A stretch of DNA of 64,000 nucleotides from Heliocidaris erythrogramma (GCA_025617745.1 CM046863.1:8668935-8732934), one strand, 5' to 3'; shown: positions 42,670 through 54,530, numbered from the stretch's first letter. Notes: generated from the sequence alone by a model not told the origin. Numbers and translations are program-made.

Positions 42670-43957
42670 GGAAAACTTCGAAACCCAAGCCCTCAAGACT
42701 TCTGACACCCGTCCATCTCTATGGCTCCGATTCGTCGACGACATCTTCGTTCTCTGGCCACATAGCAGATCCGACCTCGACTTGTTCCTCGACCACATCA
42801 ACCAACAACATCCTAACATCAAATTTACCATGAAAATTCAACAAGATGACTCAATGTCCTCGTCAAGAAAACAACCAACGGATTCCCATCTCACAATGTC
42901 TACCGAAAACCAAACCCCACCGACCCATACCTCCACTACCGCTCTCACCACCACCCGTCCACCAGGCAATCTGTCCCCAACACCCTCATCAGACGAGCCT
43001 ACCAACTCAGCGACCAAGACCATCTACAACAGGAACTCCGACATGTCACCAACGCTCTAACCACCATCAACCAGTACCCTAGACGGAAGATCAACACACA
43101 ACCACCACGCAACAAGACCACAACCAATGCCAGCAACGACCAGCCTCCAACTACCACCCCACCCGTGACAGTTGTCCTCCCGTACATCGGCAAGACCTCC
43201 CACCTATTTCAGCGCATCCTCCGACTGGCCAACATACAAATCAGACATCGCTTCTCCAACAAGCTCCACTCTATTCTACACTCTCACAAGGACGAGAACC
43301 CACCCAACAAACAGCCAGGCGTGTATGTAGGATACCATGGGAATGCGACAAAGTATACGCAGAATAGGAGAAACAGGCCGCAACTTCGACACCAGACTCA
43401 AGGAACACAAGAACTGCCAACGACTCAGCGACTGGGACAAATCAGCCATCGTGAAACACGCCCAACAACATGACCACCGCATCAACTGGGACCATAGCCA
43501 ACTCATCACAACCATTCGACATTGGAACACCAGAAGAATTAGGGAAGCCATCGAGATTCATCGACACAACACCGTACCTCAGGACACAGGACTTCACATC
43601 AACAACATCTGGTTTCATATTCTCTACAACGAGACTCCTCCACCCCGCCCAGCTCTCCCCACCACTGACGCCACTCCACCACAACCCACATCTCCGCCCG
43701 TCACCACCAACCCAACCAGACACGCTTCCGCTACGGCCCCCGCCCAATCAACAGACGACCAGCCAACCAACCAAACGACACACACCAGGACTTCCCGCCA
43801 TAACTTCTCCGCCCACGCAAGAGTACCACGTCCGCATTACACCCCCGTTCATAGTTTAGGTTTCCCACCAATTCGCCTCACACCACTTATCGCACCGACC
43901 CACCTGCTACTACCACGTCCGCAACCCAACGACACACACCGGGTCTTCTCGCCATAA
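42670..43957 (+). pseudogene. Third Penelope-like element (RT remnant plus GIY-YIG endonuclease)
   Basis: Entry at FETQALKTSDTRPSLWLRFV, then VDDIFVLWPHSRSDLDLFL (catalytic DD), YRKPNPTDPYLHYRSHHHPS and INQYPRRKI, then PPVTVVLPYIGKTSHLFQRI. The GIY-YIG part is VYIP-like then IGETGRNFDTRLKEHKNC, SAIVKHAQQHDHRINW and REAIEIHRHN. Frames are broken near 42710-42860 and at about 43365 (GIY half out of phase with IGETGR by about 5 extra bases). Markedly GC- and Pro/Thr-codon-rich compared with the other two PLEs, so it belongs to a distinct lineage. The 5' RT half is missing. Confidence 0.8.
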
Positions 43958-44090
43958 CCTCCGCCCACGCAAGAGTACCACGCCCGCATTACACCGCCGC
44001 CCTCAGTGTCGGGTTTCCCGCCAATTCGCCTCCCACCGCCGATCGCTGCGGCCCACCTGCTACTACCACGTCCGCATTACCGCTACTTAT
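43809..44090 (+). repeat. 152-bp direct duplication at PLE3 3' end
   Basis: CCGCCCACGCAAGAGTACCA occurs at 43809 and 43961, followed by parallel diverged copies (TTCGCCTC, CCACCTGCTACTACCACG). Confidence 0.7.
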
Positions 44091-44589
44091 ACTTATGTAT
44101 TTGCATACATAACCAAGTAATCACTGGTTTATGCTTTGAAATAACGGCATCTAAGGGGAATTAGTAATGTAAATAATTATGTTACCTCGAACCATGAAAG
44201 TTATGAAAATAAGAGGTCAAAGAGAATTATTAGAATGATAAAACTTGGAGTAACCAACCTTATAAATTGCAAATTTTAGGAAGAACGAACCTTCTGATTA
44301 ATCATCATTCATCCTTTCGGGTGGCGGTTGGGGGACTTTTCACAGTAGCGATAAATATAGGAAGTGGATTGCATTAAAGATGGAATATTTTTGAGGTATT
44401 CGGTCCCATGGAATTATAGCCCCCTCCCCCTTTTTTTTAAATTCCATTTGCTGTAATCTAATACAGAGTCACTCCGCCTCATATTATCCAACCACAAATG
44501 TCATAAAACTGATAGTTTTGAGCGTTCAACACGTCAATGTGAGCAGTCTAAACAATACAGCTTTCAATTTTCACACATTCCTGTTGTAG
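44091..44589. other. Stretch upstream of the candidate exon
   Basis: No ORF. The last 30 bases (TTTCAATTTTCACACATTCC, then TGTTGTAG) form a good intron 3' end with pyrimidine tract and AG at 44588-44589. Confidence 0.4.
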
Positions 44590-44822
44590 GGCGATTTCCA
44601 CTGGCAGTTATTACACATGTTGATGAAGTTCCATCTGGTAAAGTTCGGGGAATTCTTCAGTCATTTGGTGTAAGAGATATCTATGACGTTTCCAATATCA
44701 CCGAAGAACGAGCAGAACTTGATCAAGGAGACATCAGTTCTCTATTAGACCTACTTATAAAATGTTTCGCCGTTGGGGATAGAATCTTTTCTTACCGTAA
44801 CGATTTGGAAAGAGGAACTTAA
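44590..44822 (+). CDS. Possible terminal exon of a host gene (family not certain)
   Basis: Right after a splice-acceptor-like TGTTGTAG, a frame with no ATG start reads (G)RFPLAVITHVDEVPSGKVRG, ILQSFGVRDIYDVSNITEER, then ELDQGDISSLLDLLIKCFAV and ends DLERGT with TAA at 44820-44822, about 77 codons. Codon use is even and not low complexity. P-hydrophobic-ITH and VRDIYDVSN resemble the end of a P-loop GTPase-like domain (ThxD-type loop, then helix), but I cannot name the family with certainty. An AATAAA lies downstream near 45217. If real, upstream exons are beyond the repeats to the left, or this is a gene relic. Confidence 0.45.
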
Positions 44823-45903
44823 TTGTGGTATGTGTGCCATTAAGTTGCATTGGTTTCAGTACACCCAAAACATTTATTTGGAGTGTGTCCTTAGATTGGA
44901 TATACCGTACATGTTAGTTCCTTATTCTTTTTCATTTTTTTTCTCTCAAAATGAATACGCATTTAAATGTTCGCAAAGAGAAAAGCGAATATCATAAATT
45001 GTATTCCTTTTTGGGGGGTACATATTTGCAAAAATATTATTTCTTTCAATTACCACTTTATTACCAATATTTGTTCTCAACAAACCAGTTTGTGTATTAT
45101 TTTATTAAATTGAAGTGTTATTTTATTGTGTTAAAGCTAACGCGTTCATGTCTTTAGCCACAACAGTCCCACTAACCCTTTTTTCATGCCTTAACACAGT
45201 CCATACCTTTCTACAATAAATAAGAGTAAAAAGGAAAAGAAAAATGTTCGGTAGGTTTTATACACTCTATTTCTTTTGTTTATTCTTTGTTTAGTTTTTA
45301 TCTATAACCTAATTTGTTCTCGATACTGAACACACTGCACATTGCATTTAGTAAATGGCTCATTGTGAATGTAGTTCCATTAATATATTTTTTTTTGTAA
45401 GACTTGTATAATTCTTTTCATATTGGTACTGTTAACGCCGAATGTCACGTTAGACTGAGGCGAAGAAGGTTGAGTATTATTTTTAAAAAATGAATAAAAC
45501 TGTTGCCGCTCTTTCACGGAAAGTTTTTATCTGAATTTGTGCACGAAACGTCAAGATGGGATTGTGATTTTTTTATTTTTATTTATTTTTTTTTTTTTTT
45601 TTTTGGGGGGGGGGGGTATAATTTTATTATTTTATTTTTTTTATGTTTAAATTTGTTGTATTTTCATTATATTTAATTTTATTAATTAATTAATTTATTT
45701 ATTTTATTTATTTATTTATTAGGTGTTCTGTCACTTAAAAGACCACCTCTTAATTTCGTACGAATTTTCTTTATTATTTGTATTTAACCCCCTCCCCCCC
45801 CCCCCCCCCCCCAACTTTATTGATACCATGATTCCTCAAATTCGGTTCAGTCAATTTTTTGTCAAATTTTTGTCATTCATCAGGCCCTATAAGATCAAGT
45901 TCC
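44823..45903. other. Low-complexity non-coding stretch
   Basis: Possible 3' UTR at first, then T-rich tracts, a G12 run (about 45605), (TTTA)n to 45721 and C21 (about 45791). No gene. Confidence 0.45.
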
Positions 45904-46004
45904 CGTCAAGAACCGTCTAGTTCTTAATGCCGATAAGACAAATGTGATGCTTATTGGACCACGATCAATTCTTAATAGTGTAAAGGATTTTTCTGTCTCA
46001 CTAT
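45904..46004 (+). pseudogene. Oldest non-LTR RT fragment N0, left piece
   Basis: Encodes KNRLVLNADKTNVMLIGPRS, the conserved block after the YADD motif in non-LTR RTs. It stops at 46004 where the tail of minus-strand element N2 begins. The next block of the same protein (KCLGVMIDEELRW) is found at 53821, so N0 is split by 7.8 kb of nested insertions. Confidence 0.75.
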
Positions 46005-47640
46005 TTTTTTTCAATTCAATTCAATTCAATTCAATTTATTTCTCAATCATTAAAAATCACAATCAAAATAAAACACATGTATATCTTTCATGTACAATAA
46101 TATAACGATAAAGAAAAGGAAGCTAACTAAAAGCAGAGCTTGTAATTGATGCAGCTCCCTAACTTAAATCTGTACGGACATAATGTACAAAAGAGATAAA
46201 ATATTACACCCTGCAGTCATACACTACAAATCAAACACATCATTTCCACACATAAATTCACACATACAATCACACGGGTAGGCTAGGGGGGTGGGGGGGG
46301 GGTAACATCGCAAATTACTACGGCAATTAATTATTATATCCAGCTAACAAGCTGGATTTCAATTTACATTTAAATGAGGTAAGGTTATTGCAAGATATGA
46401 TACTGGTATTTAAAGAATTCCATACCCGAGGGCCCTGGTGTCGAATCAAGTTTAATGAGCGTTCATTTGGTACTTTAAAGAAATGCATTTTTGAACTCGA
46501 CCGAGTGTTATGGGGATGTATATATCTATTAAATTGAAATAATGAAGAGATATTATGAGGTAATATTGCACTTTGATTTTTAAACATTAATATAGCAATT
46601 TGGTAGGTATGAATATCAAATATGTTTAAAGTTTTTAGCCTGAAGAATATTGGTTGAGAAGGAGCCAAAAAATGACAAGATGTACATATTCTTAATGCCT
46701 TTTTTTGAAGTTTGAGTATGGGTTCCAATTTAGTTGATCCTGTACATGCCCAGGATAAATTGCAGTATTGTAGATAGGGAAGAATTAATGAATTATATAG
46801 CATAAATAACTGTTTTTTCCGGAAGAATTGGTTTCATTTTAAGTAGAATTCCTATACTTTTTGATATCTTGTTACAGATATCTGATCTATGCTCATTGAA
46901 ATTGAGTCGATCATCAAGGATAATACCAAGAAATTTTACATGTTTTGTTAAATTAAGTTGTACATTATTCATAGTTATACATATATCAGTTGGATCATAT
47001 ACATTATTAATTTTCCTAAAATACATAAAATTTGTTTTTCCATAGTTAACAATTAGTTTATTTGCTTTAAACCAGTCAGTAACTTTTTGCAGTTCACTAT
47101 TAGTTGTTTTTATTAACTCGTAAAGATTATAATGAGATGATATAATAGTTGTATCATCAGCAAACAGAATCATTTAAAAAAAATTGGATACCAAACATAA
47201 ATCATTAACATACAACAGAAAAATCAACGGGCCTAATATTGATCCTTGAGGAATACCTGATGTCATATTCGAAAAAGTAGAAGTATGATTATTATATGAG
47301 GTATACTGTAGTCGATTTGTAAGATAACTTCGAAACCACTGTAGCGGGATGCCTCGAATACCAAAATTGTTTAACTTATATAACAAAACTTTGTGATCAA
47401 TTAAATCAAAAGCCTTAGTAAGGTCAAGAAAAATACCTAGAGTATGGAAGCTATTATTCATTTTTGTCATTAATCGATCCTGTAAATCGATAACTGCAAG
47501 GTCACATGAATAATGGGGTCTGAAACCATACTGACAATCATTTAATAATGAATGCTTATTGAGGTGGTTAAGAATCCTAGTGTAAACAATTTTTTCTAAT
47601 ATTTTTGAAAAGCATGGTAACAATCACTGATAATCTGTCG
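46005..47640 (-). pseudogene. Non-LTR element N2, 3' part (RT core and C-terminus), minus strand
   Basis: On minus from 47640: LLPCFSKILEKIVYTRIL, LTKAFDLIDHKVLLYKL, SGIPQGSILGPLIFLLY, then the catalytic ILFADDTTII in the next frame and a C-terminal LQKKALRICTSCHF and RHQGPRVWNSL. Breaks at 47173 and 46800 separate three frames. Its 3' tail is (TTGAA)n at 46010-46038, in element orientation, followed by an A run. It is continuous in origin with 51662-53820, the two being separated by N3. Confidence 0.85.
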
Positions 47641-48512
47641 CATACAAATGTAAATAGGAAGAAGATCGGAATAAGGAGAAAGAACAGGGGAAGGAAGAGT
47701 ATTTGAAAGCTGTGTTTACTTCCTCTAATGAGAGGCTTTGTGGGTACTCCACTATGAATCGATACTGATCTTGTCTATGTTTTGTTTGGACTTTGTTTTT
47801 TGTTTTTGTTTTTGTTTTGTTTTTTGTTAAATCGTAAATTGCATGATTCGGTTGCACCGAATTTAGTCTTGTTCCAATTTACTGATATGCATTACGCACC
47901 GAATGGTAATATGATAAGTTTTTTTTTTTTCTTCTTTTGAAAGTTTTAACATTACCTTTATGGATTTACAATAATATTATAATTGAACCTTTTCTATTTA
48001 GTACATCTGTAATACATTATAAGGTTCTATATGCAAACATGTACAACTTTTCTCTCTGCACTGCTCTTTTTCATGAAAAGAATCATTCTCCAATTCTATT
48101 TCGAAATAAATTCACTGGAATCATGTATTTCTCTAACAAATTGACTTTGATAAATTAAGTATGATATTACTGTATTATTATTTAAAACTTCATAAACGTT
48201 ATTTGATGCAGCAGTGCCGAGACAAGAGTTCATTAAGGGTTCCATATTAGTTATGAATGTATTTTATGGCTGAGGTGCTCAAGATTAGTGAACTTGTCAT
48301 TATGAAAGTTAATCATTTGATTAACGCTTTAGGAACTCATCATCATCATCATCATTCATCCTTATGTCACCTCCCATCTTTACATGGTCATTTCATTCTC
48401 TTTCCATCTCATGACCATTACCACTGTCATACTAGTACGACACAGAAACTTTACATGCGAACTTGCTGTTACACTTTTAATCACAATAGATTGGTAATAA
48501 TAGCTATTTTTT

Positions 48513-51464
48513 ATGACTACTGATCTAGACCAGTTATCTATTTTCAATACCAACAATTTATCCTTTGATAGTAACTATTACTCAATTGACGAATTTACTT
48601 CTAGTTTTCAAAAAACAGGGAATAGATTTAGTTTACTTCATGTAAATGCTAGAAGTCTAAGCAAAAATTTTGATTCTCTGGAAACATTGCTATATACTTT
48701 GAACAATTTTCCCTTTTCAATTATTGGTGTCACGGAAACTTGGCTTCATAATACTTCGCCCAACCTATTTAACTTACAACCTTATACACTCATCAGACAT
48801 GATCGAGAAGAAAAGAGAGGAGGGGGTATAGCATTTTATATCAATGAACAACTACAATTTAAATTCCGAAAGGAAATATCATTAACACAAACTGAATCAT
48901 TGTTTTTAGAAATCATAAATTCAAACAGCAAAAATATAATTGTTGGATTAATTTACAGACCCCCTCATGGTTCTATAAATTCATTTTGTGAAGATCTTGA
49001 TATATGCCTCCATACTCTTTCGGGAGAAGGCAAACAATTATATCTAATGGGTGACTTTAATATAGACTTGTTATCTCATAGTAGTTATCATGATACACTT
49101 ATTCATATTATTTATGCTAATAGTTGTTATCCGCATATAAATAAACCAACCAGGATACATGGTCAATCTTCAACCCTTATAGATAATATTTTTTCTAACA
49201 TCTTTGACAAAGACATGACGAGTGGATTACTATACTCCGATATATCCGACCATTTGCCAATTTTTTTAATATGTAACAATGACACTTCAAATAAAAAGTC
49301 AGTTAACTCAAACATGTACAGAAAGCAAACACCCCAAAATATTGAATCCCTCAAAAGTGATCTAGCAAGAGAAGAATGGTTGGATATTTATAGTGAGTCA
49401 GATGCAAATATTGCATACGAAACTTTTAATAAAAAGTTACAGAAGTATTACGACAAAAATTTTCCTCTGGTATCTGTAAACAAGAACAATAAACGTTGTA
49501 AAATGCCATGGATAACAAAAGCAATTCTGCGATCCATACACACAAGGAACAAACTTTATAAGGCATATTTAACAAACTCTACTACTCTTAATAAAAACAA
49601 ATATAAAACGTACCGGAACAAATTAACTAATATCATTCGAACTTCTCGTAAAATGTACTATTCCGATAAACTTAATCGAGTGAAATCTAATATGAAATCT
49701 ACTTGGGAGATTATAAACGATCTGATTGGCAAGAAAACAAAAAAATTACCTACTAATAATTTTACAATGGATAATACAGCAATACAGTCTGAAGATATAG
49801 CTCATACCTTTAATTCCTTTTTTGTAAATATAGGACCTAATTTAGCAAATAAACTCAATAAACCGAACGAAAATTTTACTAAATTTCTTCCTGAACCTAC
49901 AACTTCTTCACTGTTTTTTAATCCCACAAATCCCAATGAAATAATCGAAATAACAAAAAATCTCAAGTCAAGTAAATCGCAAGGCCATGATAGAATCAGT
50001 GCTTTTCTCCTGAAACAAATTATACATTTTCTCGTTTCTCCGCTAACTCACATATTTAATATATCTATTAACACCGGGAAATGTCCTGATTCCCTAAAAA
50101 TTGCAAAGGTAAATTCCGTTTTCAAAAAAGACAACCCCCGCGAAATAAGTAATTACAGACCTATATCAATTCTTCCCAGTATATCAAAAATCCTAGAAAA
50201 GATTATTTACAAAAGGTTCTATAACTTTTTAGATACATTTCATTTTCTAAATCTAAATCAATATGGTTTCAGAAAAAGACATTCAACCGACCTAGCTTTA
50301 GTACAATTATATGATAAAATAACGAATGCCATAGCCAATAAAGAACACGTAATAGGAGTATTCATGGACTTATCAAAAGCCTTTGATACGCTTGACCACC
50401 ATATTTTACTTAAAAAACTTCACTCTTATGGAGTTCGTGGAGTTGCCCTCTCCTGGTTTGAGAGCTATTTATCTAATAGACAACAATATGTAGTGTATAA
50501 TGATGTTTCTTCAAATTTCCTACCAATCCAATGCGGTGTTCCACAAGGGTCAATACTAGGCCCTTTACTTTTTCTATTATATATTAATGATTTAACAAAT
50601 ACAACGCCTCTTTTATCTTTCATATTATTTGCAGATGACACAAACATTTTCTGTTCACATCATAATTTAAATACCCTTGTAGATACACTTAATAATGAGT
50701 TACCAAAGTTATCTTTGTGGTTCAAATGCAATAAATTGTCCCTTAATTTAGATAAAACCAATTTCATGTATTTTAAGCACGTAAATTCTCATGTCATTGA
50801 TTTTCCTTACGACATATTTATAGATAATGTACCTCTTGAAAGAAAGATACAAACAAAATTTTTGGGCGTCATTATCGATGAAAATTTATATTGGAACGAA
50901 CATATACGTCATATAACTGCTTCTATTTCTAGGAATATTGGTATACTTTACAAAGTAAAGAAATTTGTCTCTTGTAAAACGCTCATTATGCTTTATAATT
51001 CATTGATATTACCTTACATAACATATTGCAATTTAGTATGGGCCACCACCAACAAAACAAAAATCAACTCTATTTACTTATTACAAAAGAAAGCCCTTCG
51101 CATATGTACTGGTTCACCATATTTATCTCACACTAGACCAATATTTTACCAACTGAAAACTCTAACAGTATTCGACATCAATTCACTACAAAGTTTACTG
51201 TTTATATTTAAGTATCTAAATAACTTGCTCCCTCTTTCATTTCAAAACTTTTATAATTTAAATAACACTATTCACTCCTACCCTACTCGCAATTCCTCCA
51301 ATTTTCATCTTTTCAACCCAAAGTTACTGATTGCCCATAGATCAATAAGACACCATGGTCCCGACCTATGGAACTCTCTCCCAGAATTCATTAAATCCTG
51401 TTGTTCCCTTTACTCATTTAAAGCCAAAGTTAAAACGATGTTACTATCTGAATATATAACGTAA
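48513..51464 (+). CDS. Intact APE-endonuclease/reverse transcriptase polyprotein (983 aa) of N3
   Basis: Intact from ATG 48513 to TAA 51464. Endonuclease at about residues 38-250: HVNARSL (45), TETW (75), GDFNID (180) and SDISDHLP (243) hold the expected metal and catalytic residues. RT at about 480-760: NYRPISILP (547), MDLSKAFDTLDH (618), CGVPQGSILGPLLF (674) and catalytic FADD (706). The C-terminal region has LQKKALRICTG and IRHHGPDLWNSLP. Length and order fit the CR1/L2/Jockey supergroup, without a C-terminal RNase H. It should nick target DNA and prime reverse transcription there. The intact frame suggests recent insertion and possible activity. Confidence 0.93.
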   Translation: MTTDLDQLSIFNTNNLSFDSNYYSIDEFTSSFQKTGNRFSLLHVNARSLSKNFDSLETLLYTLNNFPFSIIGVTETWLHNTSPNLFNLQPYTLIRHDREEKRGGGIAFYINEQLQFKFRKEISLTQTESLFLEIINSNSKNIIVGLIYRPPHGSINSFCEDLDICLHTLSGEGKQLYLMGDFNIDLLSHSSYHDTLIHIIYANSCYPHINKPTRIHGQSSTLIDNIFSNIFDKDMTSGLLYSDISDHLPIFLICNNDTSNKKSVNSNMYRKQTPQNIESLKSDLAREEWLDIYSESDANIAYETFNKKLQKYYDKNFPLVSVNKNNKRCKMPWITKAILRSIHTRNKLYKAYLTNSTTLNKNKYKTYRNKLTNIIRTSRKMYYSDKLNRVKSNMKSTWEIINDLIGKKTKKLPTNNFTMDNTAIQSEDIAHTFNSFFVNIGPNLANKLNKPNENFTKFLPEPTTSSLFFNPTNPNEIIEITKNLKSSKSQGHDRISAFLLKQIIHFLVSPLTHIFNISINTGKCPDSLKIAKVNSVFKKDNPREISNYRPISILPSISKILEKIIYKRFYNFLDTFHFLNLNQYGFRKRHSTDLALVQLYDKITNAIANKEHVIGVFMDLSKAFDTLDHHILLKKLHSYGVRGVALSWFESYLSNRQQYVVYNDVSSNFLPIQCGVPQGSILGPLLFLLYINDLTNTTPLLSFILFADDTNIFCSHHNLNTLVDTLNNELPKLSLWFKCNKLSLNLDKTNFMYFKHVNSHVIDFPYDIFIDNVPLERKIQTKFLGVIIDENLYWNEHIRHITASISRNIGILYKVKKFVSCKTLIMLYNSLILPYITYCNLVWATTNKTKINSIYLLQKKALRICTGSPYLSHTRPIFYQLKTLTVFDINSLQSLLFIFKYLNNLLPLSFQNFYNLNNTIHSYPTRNSSNFHLFNPKLLIAHRSIRHHGPDLWNSLPEFIKSCCSLYSFKAKVKTMLLSEYIT

Positions 51465-51483
51465 ATTTCTGTGTCAACTCTTC

Positions 51484-51545
51484 ATCATCATCATCATCAT
51501 CATCACCGTTATCATTATCATCATCATCATCATCATCATCACCAT
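51484..51545 (+). repeat. (ATC)n in the N3 3' UTR
   Basis: TCATCATCATCATCATCAT runs just after the ORF; about 115 bp of unique sequence separates it from resumed N2 coding sequence. Confidence 0.8.
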
Positions 51546-51661
51546 TTTATCATCAATATGCTCTTAACTTAAGATTTCAATTATTTATCCATTCTGCTTA
51601 TTTGAACATGTTTTAGCTATTTCACAATATTTGTCTGGGGCTGCCATATTCTCAAGCAAAC

Positions 51662-53820
51662 TCATTCATTTTCATTGGTTGGGTGAAAATAAATAGAGTG
51701 TATGCAACGTTCAGGTAAGTAAGAAGAGAAATGACTTGAGTTCAAATCAGATGTAATTTCTTTTTGAAGATTAATAGAGATATTAGCAAAATATGTATTG
51801 AATTCCTCAGAAATGAGTTGTAGGTTAGTTACTTTACTGCCATTACTGAGAAAATATAATGGAGATATTTTTTTATATCGTTTCTTCAATAAGTCATTGA
51901 TAATTTGCCATATCCTTATCATATTGTTCTTGTTTTTTTCAAATAAACCAATATAGTATTGCCTGCGGGCATTTCTTACAATTGTATTTAAACTGTTTCT
52001 GTATTTCTTATATCGATACTCAAAACTAATGTTGGAAGGATTTTTACAGAAACATTTATATAAACGATCTTTTTTACGTATACAATTTAATAATGATCTG
52101 GTTATCCATGGTTTTCGAGGAATATTTTTCTTCAATCTTTTTTTACACACAAGATGTTTATCATGCAATTGCTTAAACTTTAAACAAAATATATTATATG
52201 CATTATCAGCATTTGATTTGGACAGTAATTCACTCCAGTCAATGACTGACAAATCATTACAAAAATTATTAATAGTATTATCACTGATTTTTCTGAAGTA
52301 ATCATTATTCAGATATTCAGTACCTTGACTATTTCCATTGTATTTTAAATTGGCTGTTATCAGAAAAATAGGTAAATGATCAGTTATGTTATTGTAGAAT
52401 ATTCCCGGTTTCAATGTTAAACAGCATACATTGGTAAAAATATTATCAATCAGGGTTACAGATGAATTCGATATTCTAGTTGGTCTATCAATCATTGGCT
52501 GGAGCGAATTATTGAACATAATATTGACAAAATCATTTATACATTTCAAGGATGTATGTTGTAATAAATTTATATTCATATCACCCATGATATACACATC
52601 TTTATTTTCTCTTTGTATTATCTCAAGATAGTCATTTAGACATTCATTAAATTTATAAATGGTTTGTTTGGGATCTCTATACATTATGCCAACAATGATG
52701 TTTTTTTTTCTTAGGCACCTGAATTTCAACAAATAGCGACTCACAGAGGTCAGAAGGAAAACATAAATCAGATCGAATAGATACATTAAAAGAATCATTA
52801 ATCAGTAGAGCAACACCCCCACCTCTACTTTTTTTTCTGTCAGCATGATAAAAGGAATAGTCATCAGTGTCAAACAAGAGGGGGTATTACCATGGATCCA
52901 TGTTTCTGTGAAGCCAATAATGGAGAAATTGACTTTTAAATGATCTAAAAATGTACGTATAGCATCATGATTCCTGTGTAGGCTTCTTGCATTAAAATGA
53001 ATTAAACTGAAATTGTTTTCATATTTATTAAAAGATTTGTTGAATTCATCAGCCAACCAATATTTACAACTTTTAGCATATCTAAAAAAATTATCATCAG
53101 GATCAATATCATTAAGGATATAGAGTTATGAACATCCAAATGTATCACAGAAAAAGTTGGAATTTAGTGTATTAATATCAATTGCTATATTAGGATTATC
53201 TTGCTTAAACTCATATTCTAACTCAGTATTGCAAATTGAATGAAATGGAAGGATGCTTGTAAAATTATATGCAGTCTGTTCACTCATATACGTGTATGTT
53301 ACAAAAAAAAAAGAAAGGGAGGGACAAAATACAGCTAAATACAATAGATGTTTGATAAAATGCCTATTTGGTACATGTGAAACAACAATAGATAGAATTA
53401 CACATTTCCACACACGTATTTAAGTACATATACACACACACACGCACACACCCACATTCACACACAAAACACACTTAACAGTCAAATTGTAAAATACTTA
53501 ATATATACTGTACATGCACAAGGTTTAAATCTGTTTAAAAAGGAGTAGTGGCATGCCGCTAGGAGCCACAATATCGATCATACAAAATACATGGTGAAGT
53601 ACTAGTACTAAAAGTGTCTACAGAAATTTCAGGTCTTCTTTGTTTTTGATGAGGTGTTTCTTTCCAGTTTCCTTGTCTGTCGCAAAGATACGTCCATCGA
53701 TGGACCAAGCTGCGGACATTTTGTGGTCTTTTTGTACAAGCTGTAGCAGACTAAAGTTCGAAGCTGTCAGGTCCTCATGTATCGAGATTCCACTGTTTTT
53801 CAATTTGCGGCAGTTGTCTG
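51662..53820 (-). pseudogene. Non-LTR element N2, 5' part (ORF1 end and ORF2 endonuclease), minus strand
   Basis: On minus from 53803: ORF1 C-terminus LKNSGISIHEDLTASNF and KMSAAWSIDGRIF, matching N1 ORF1. Then the ORF2 start (NPNIAIDINTLN; ILNDIDPDDNFFRYAK), endonuclease blocks LIHFNARSLHRN, GFTETWIHG, GGGVALLIN, VGIMYRDP, MGDMNINLL and ITDHLPIF, ending at HSIYFHPTNENE (51662), where N3 interrupts. Lesions include a stop near 53126, a frameshift near 52880 and another in an A-run near 52705. The element is truncated 5' within ORF1. Confidence 0.85.
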
Positions 53821-54130
53821 AAAAGAGTTAAAGTTTCCAAGTGTCTAGGTGTCATGATCGATGAGGAGTTGCGATGGACGGAACATGTGGAAAAAGTTAT
53901 TAAGACTGCTCCAAAAAATATTAGGTTAATTAAGCGAGCAAAAAGTTATGTTCCAACCAGGTCTCTGAAACTTCTATATAATTCCATCGTCCTTCCTCAT
54001 TTTGATTATTGTTCCTCTGTCTGTCGGACCAAACAAACTATTAAAAGGTTCAAAAACGGGCTGCCCGTTTAGTCGGTTAGATTGGATGCCTATTCAGACA
54101 CGTTTCCAGTTTGGACGTGCAGTGATATGG
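53821..54130 (+). pseudogene. Oldest non-LTR RT fragment N0, right piece
   Basis: Encodes KRVKVSKCLGVMIDEELRW, TEHVEKVIKTAPKNI and LKLLYNSIVLPHFDYCSSVC, then after frame changes RLDWMPIQTRF. This directly follows, in RT order, the NADKTNVMLIG block at 45904, so both are halves of one fragment. Confidence 0.8.
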
Positions 54131-54530
54131 GGGTCCAGTTTCCCTCCATAATTCTCTGACAAGCAAAAAAAAATGGTCATCCTAAAAAGGGGGGGGGGGA
54201 CGGGCTGGAAGTGCTCCCCCCTGGATCCGCCAATGACGCGCAAATATGCGCGCGTGAAAATTAAAAAATGCTCGCAATAACTTCTTAATCAAATTAGAGT
54301 ACGTACGGTTTCAGGATATTTTAAGCATTTCAGAAATTTCCATTCGTGACCGTTGGCGTACAGAAGGTGAAAACGCCATTTTCCGCATGGTTTGTCTTCC
54401 TGACACTATAATTGACAATTTCCAACTATTTGAAGTCATTCTTGATATTCCATAATGCCACACGCGTATGAGGCGCCATTTGTAAATTTCGGAAAACCCA
54501 TGTTCCCTTTTTTTACTCCTTTGTTTCAAT
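54131..54530. other. Non-coding stretch
   Basis: Contains GACAAGCAAAAAAAAATGG followed by a G10 run, a combination also seen near 63210, so probably part of a dispersed repeat. No gene. Confidence 0.4.

Larger units (their letters stand above)
47640..51661 (+). mobile_element. Non-LTR retrotransposon N3, youngest level of the nest
   Basis: A plus-strand element inserted inside N2. It has an 0.87 kb leader (47640-48512) without an ORF1, a single intact ORF (48513-51464) and a 3' UTR with (ATC)n. Boundaries are set by where N2 coding sequence stops (about 51661) and resumes (about 47640) and may be off by tens of bases. No ORF1 was found, so the copy may be 5'-truncated or the family may use one ORF. 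Confidence 0.75.

Noticed and set aside
42475-42831. 118-codon minus-strand ORF
   Set aside because: Antisense to the PLE3 RT segment containing VDDIFVLW.
43276-43859. Several long overlapping ORFs on both strands
   Set aside because: GC-rich PLE3 sequence leaves all frames open; only the frame with IGETGRNFDTR shows a domain.
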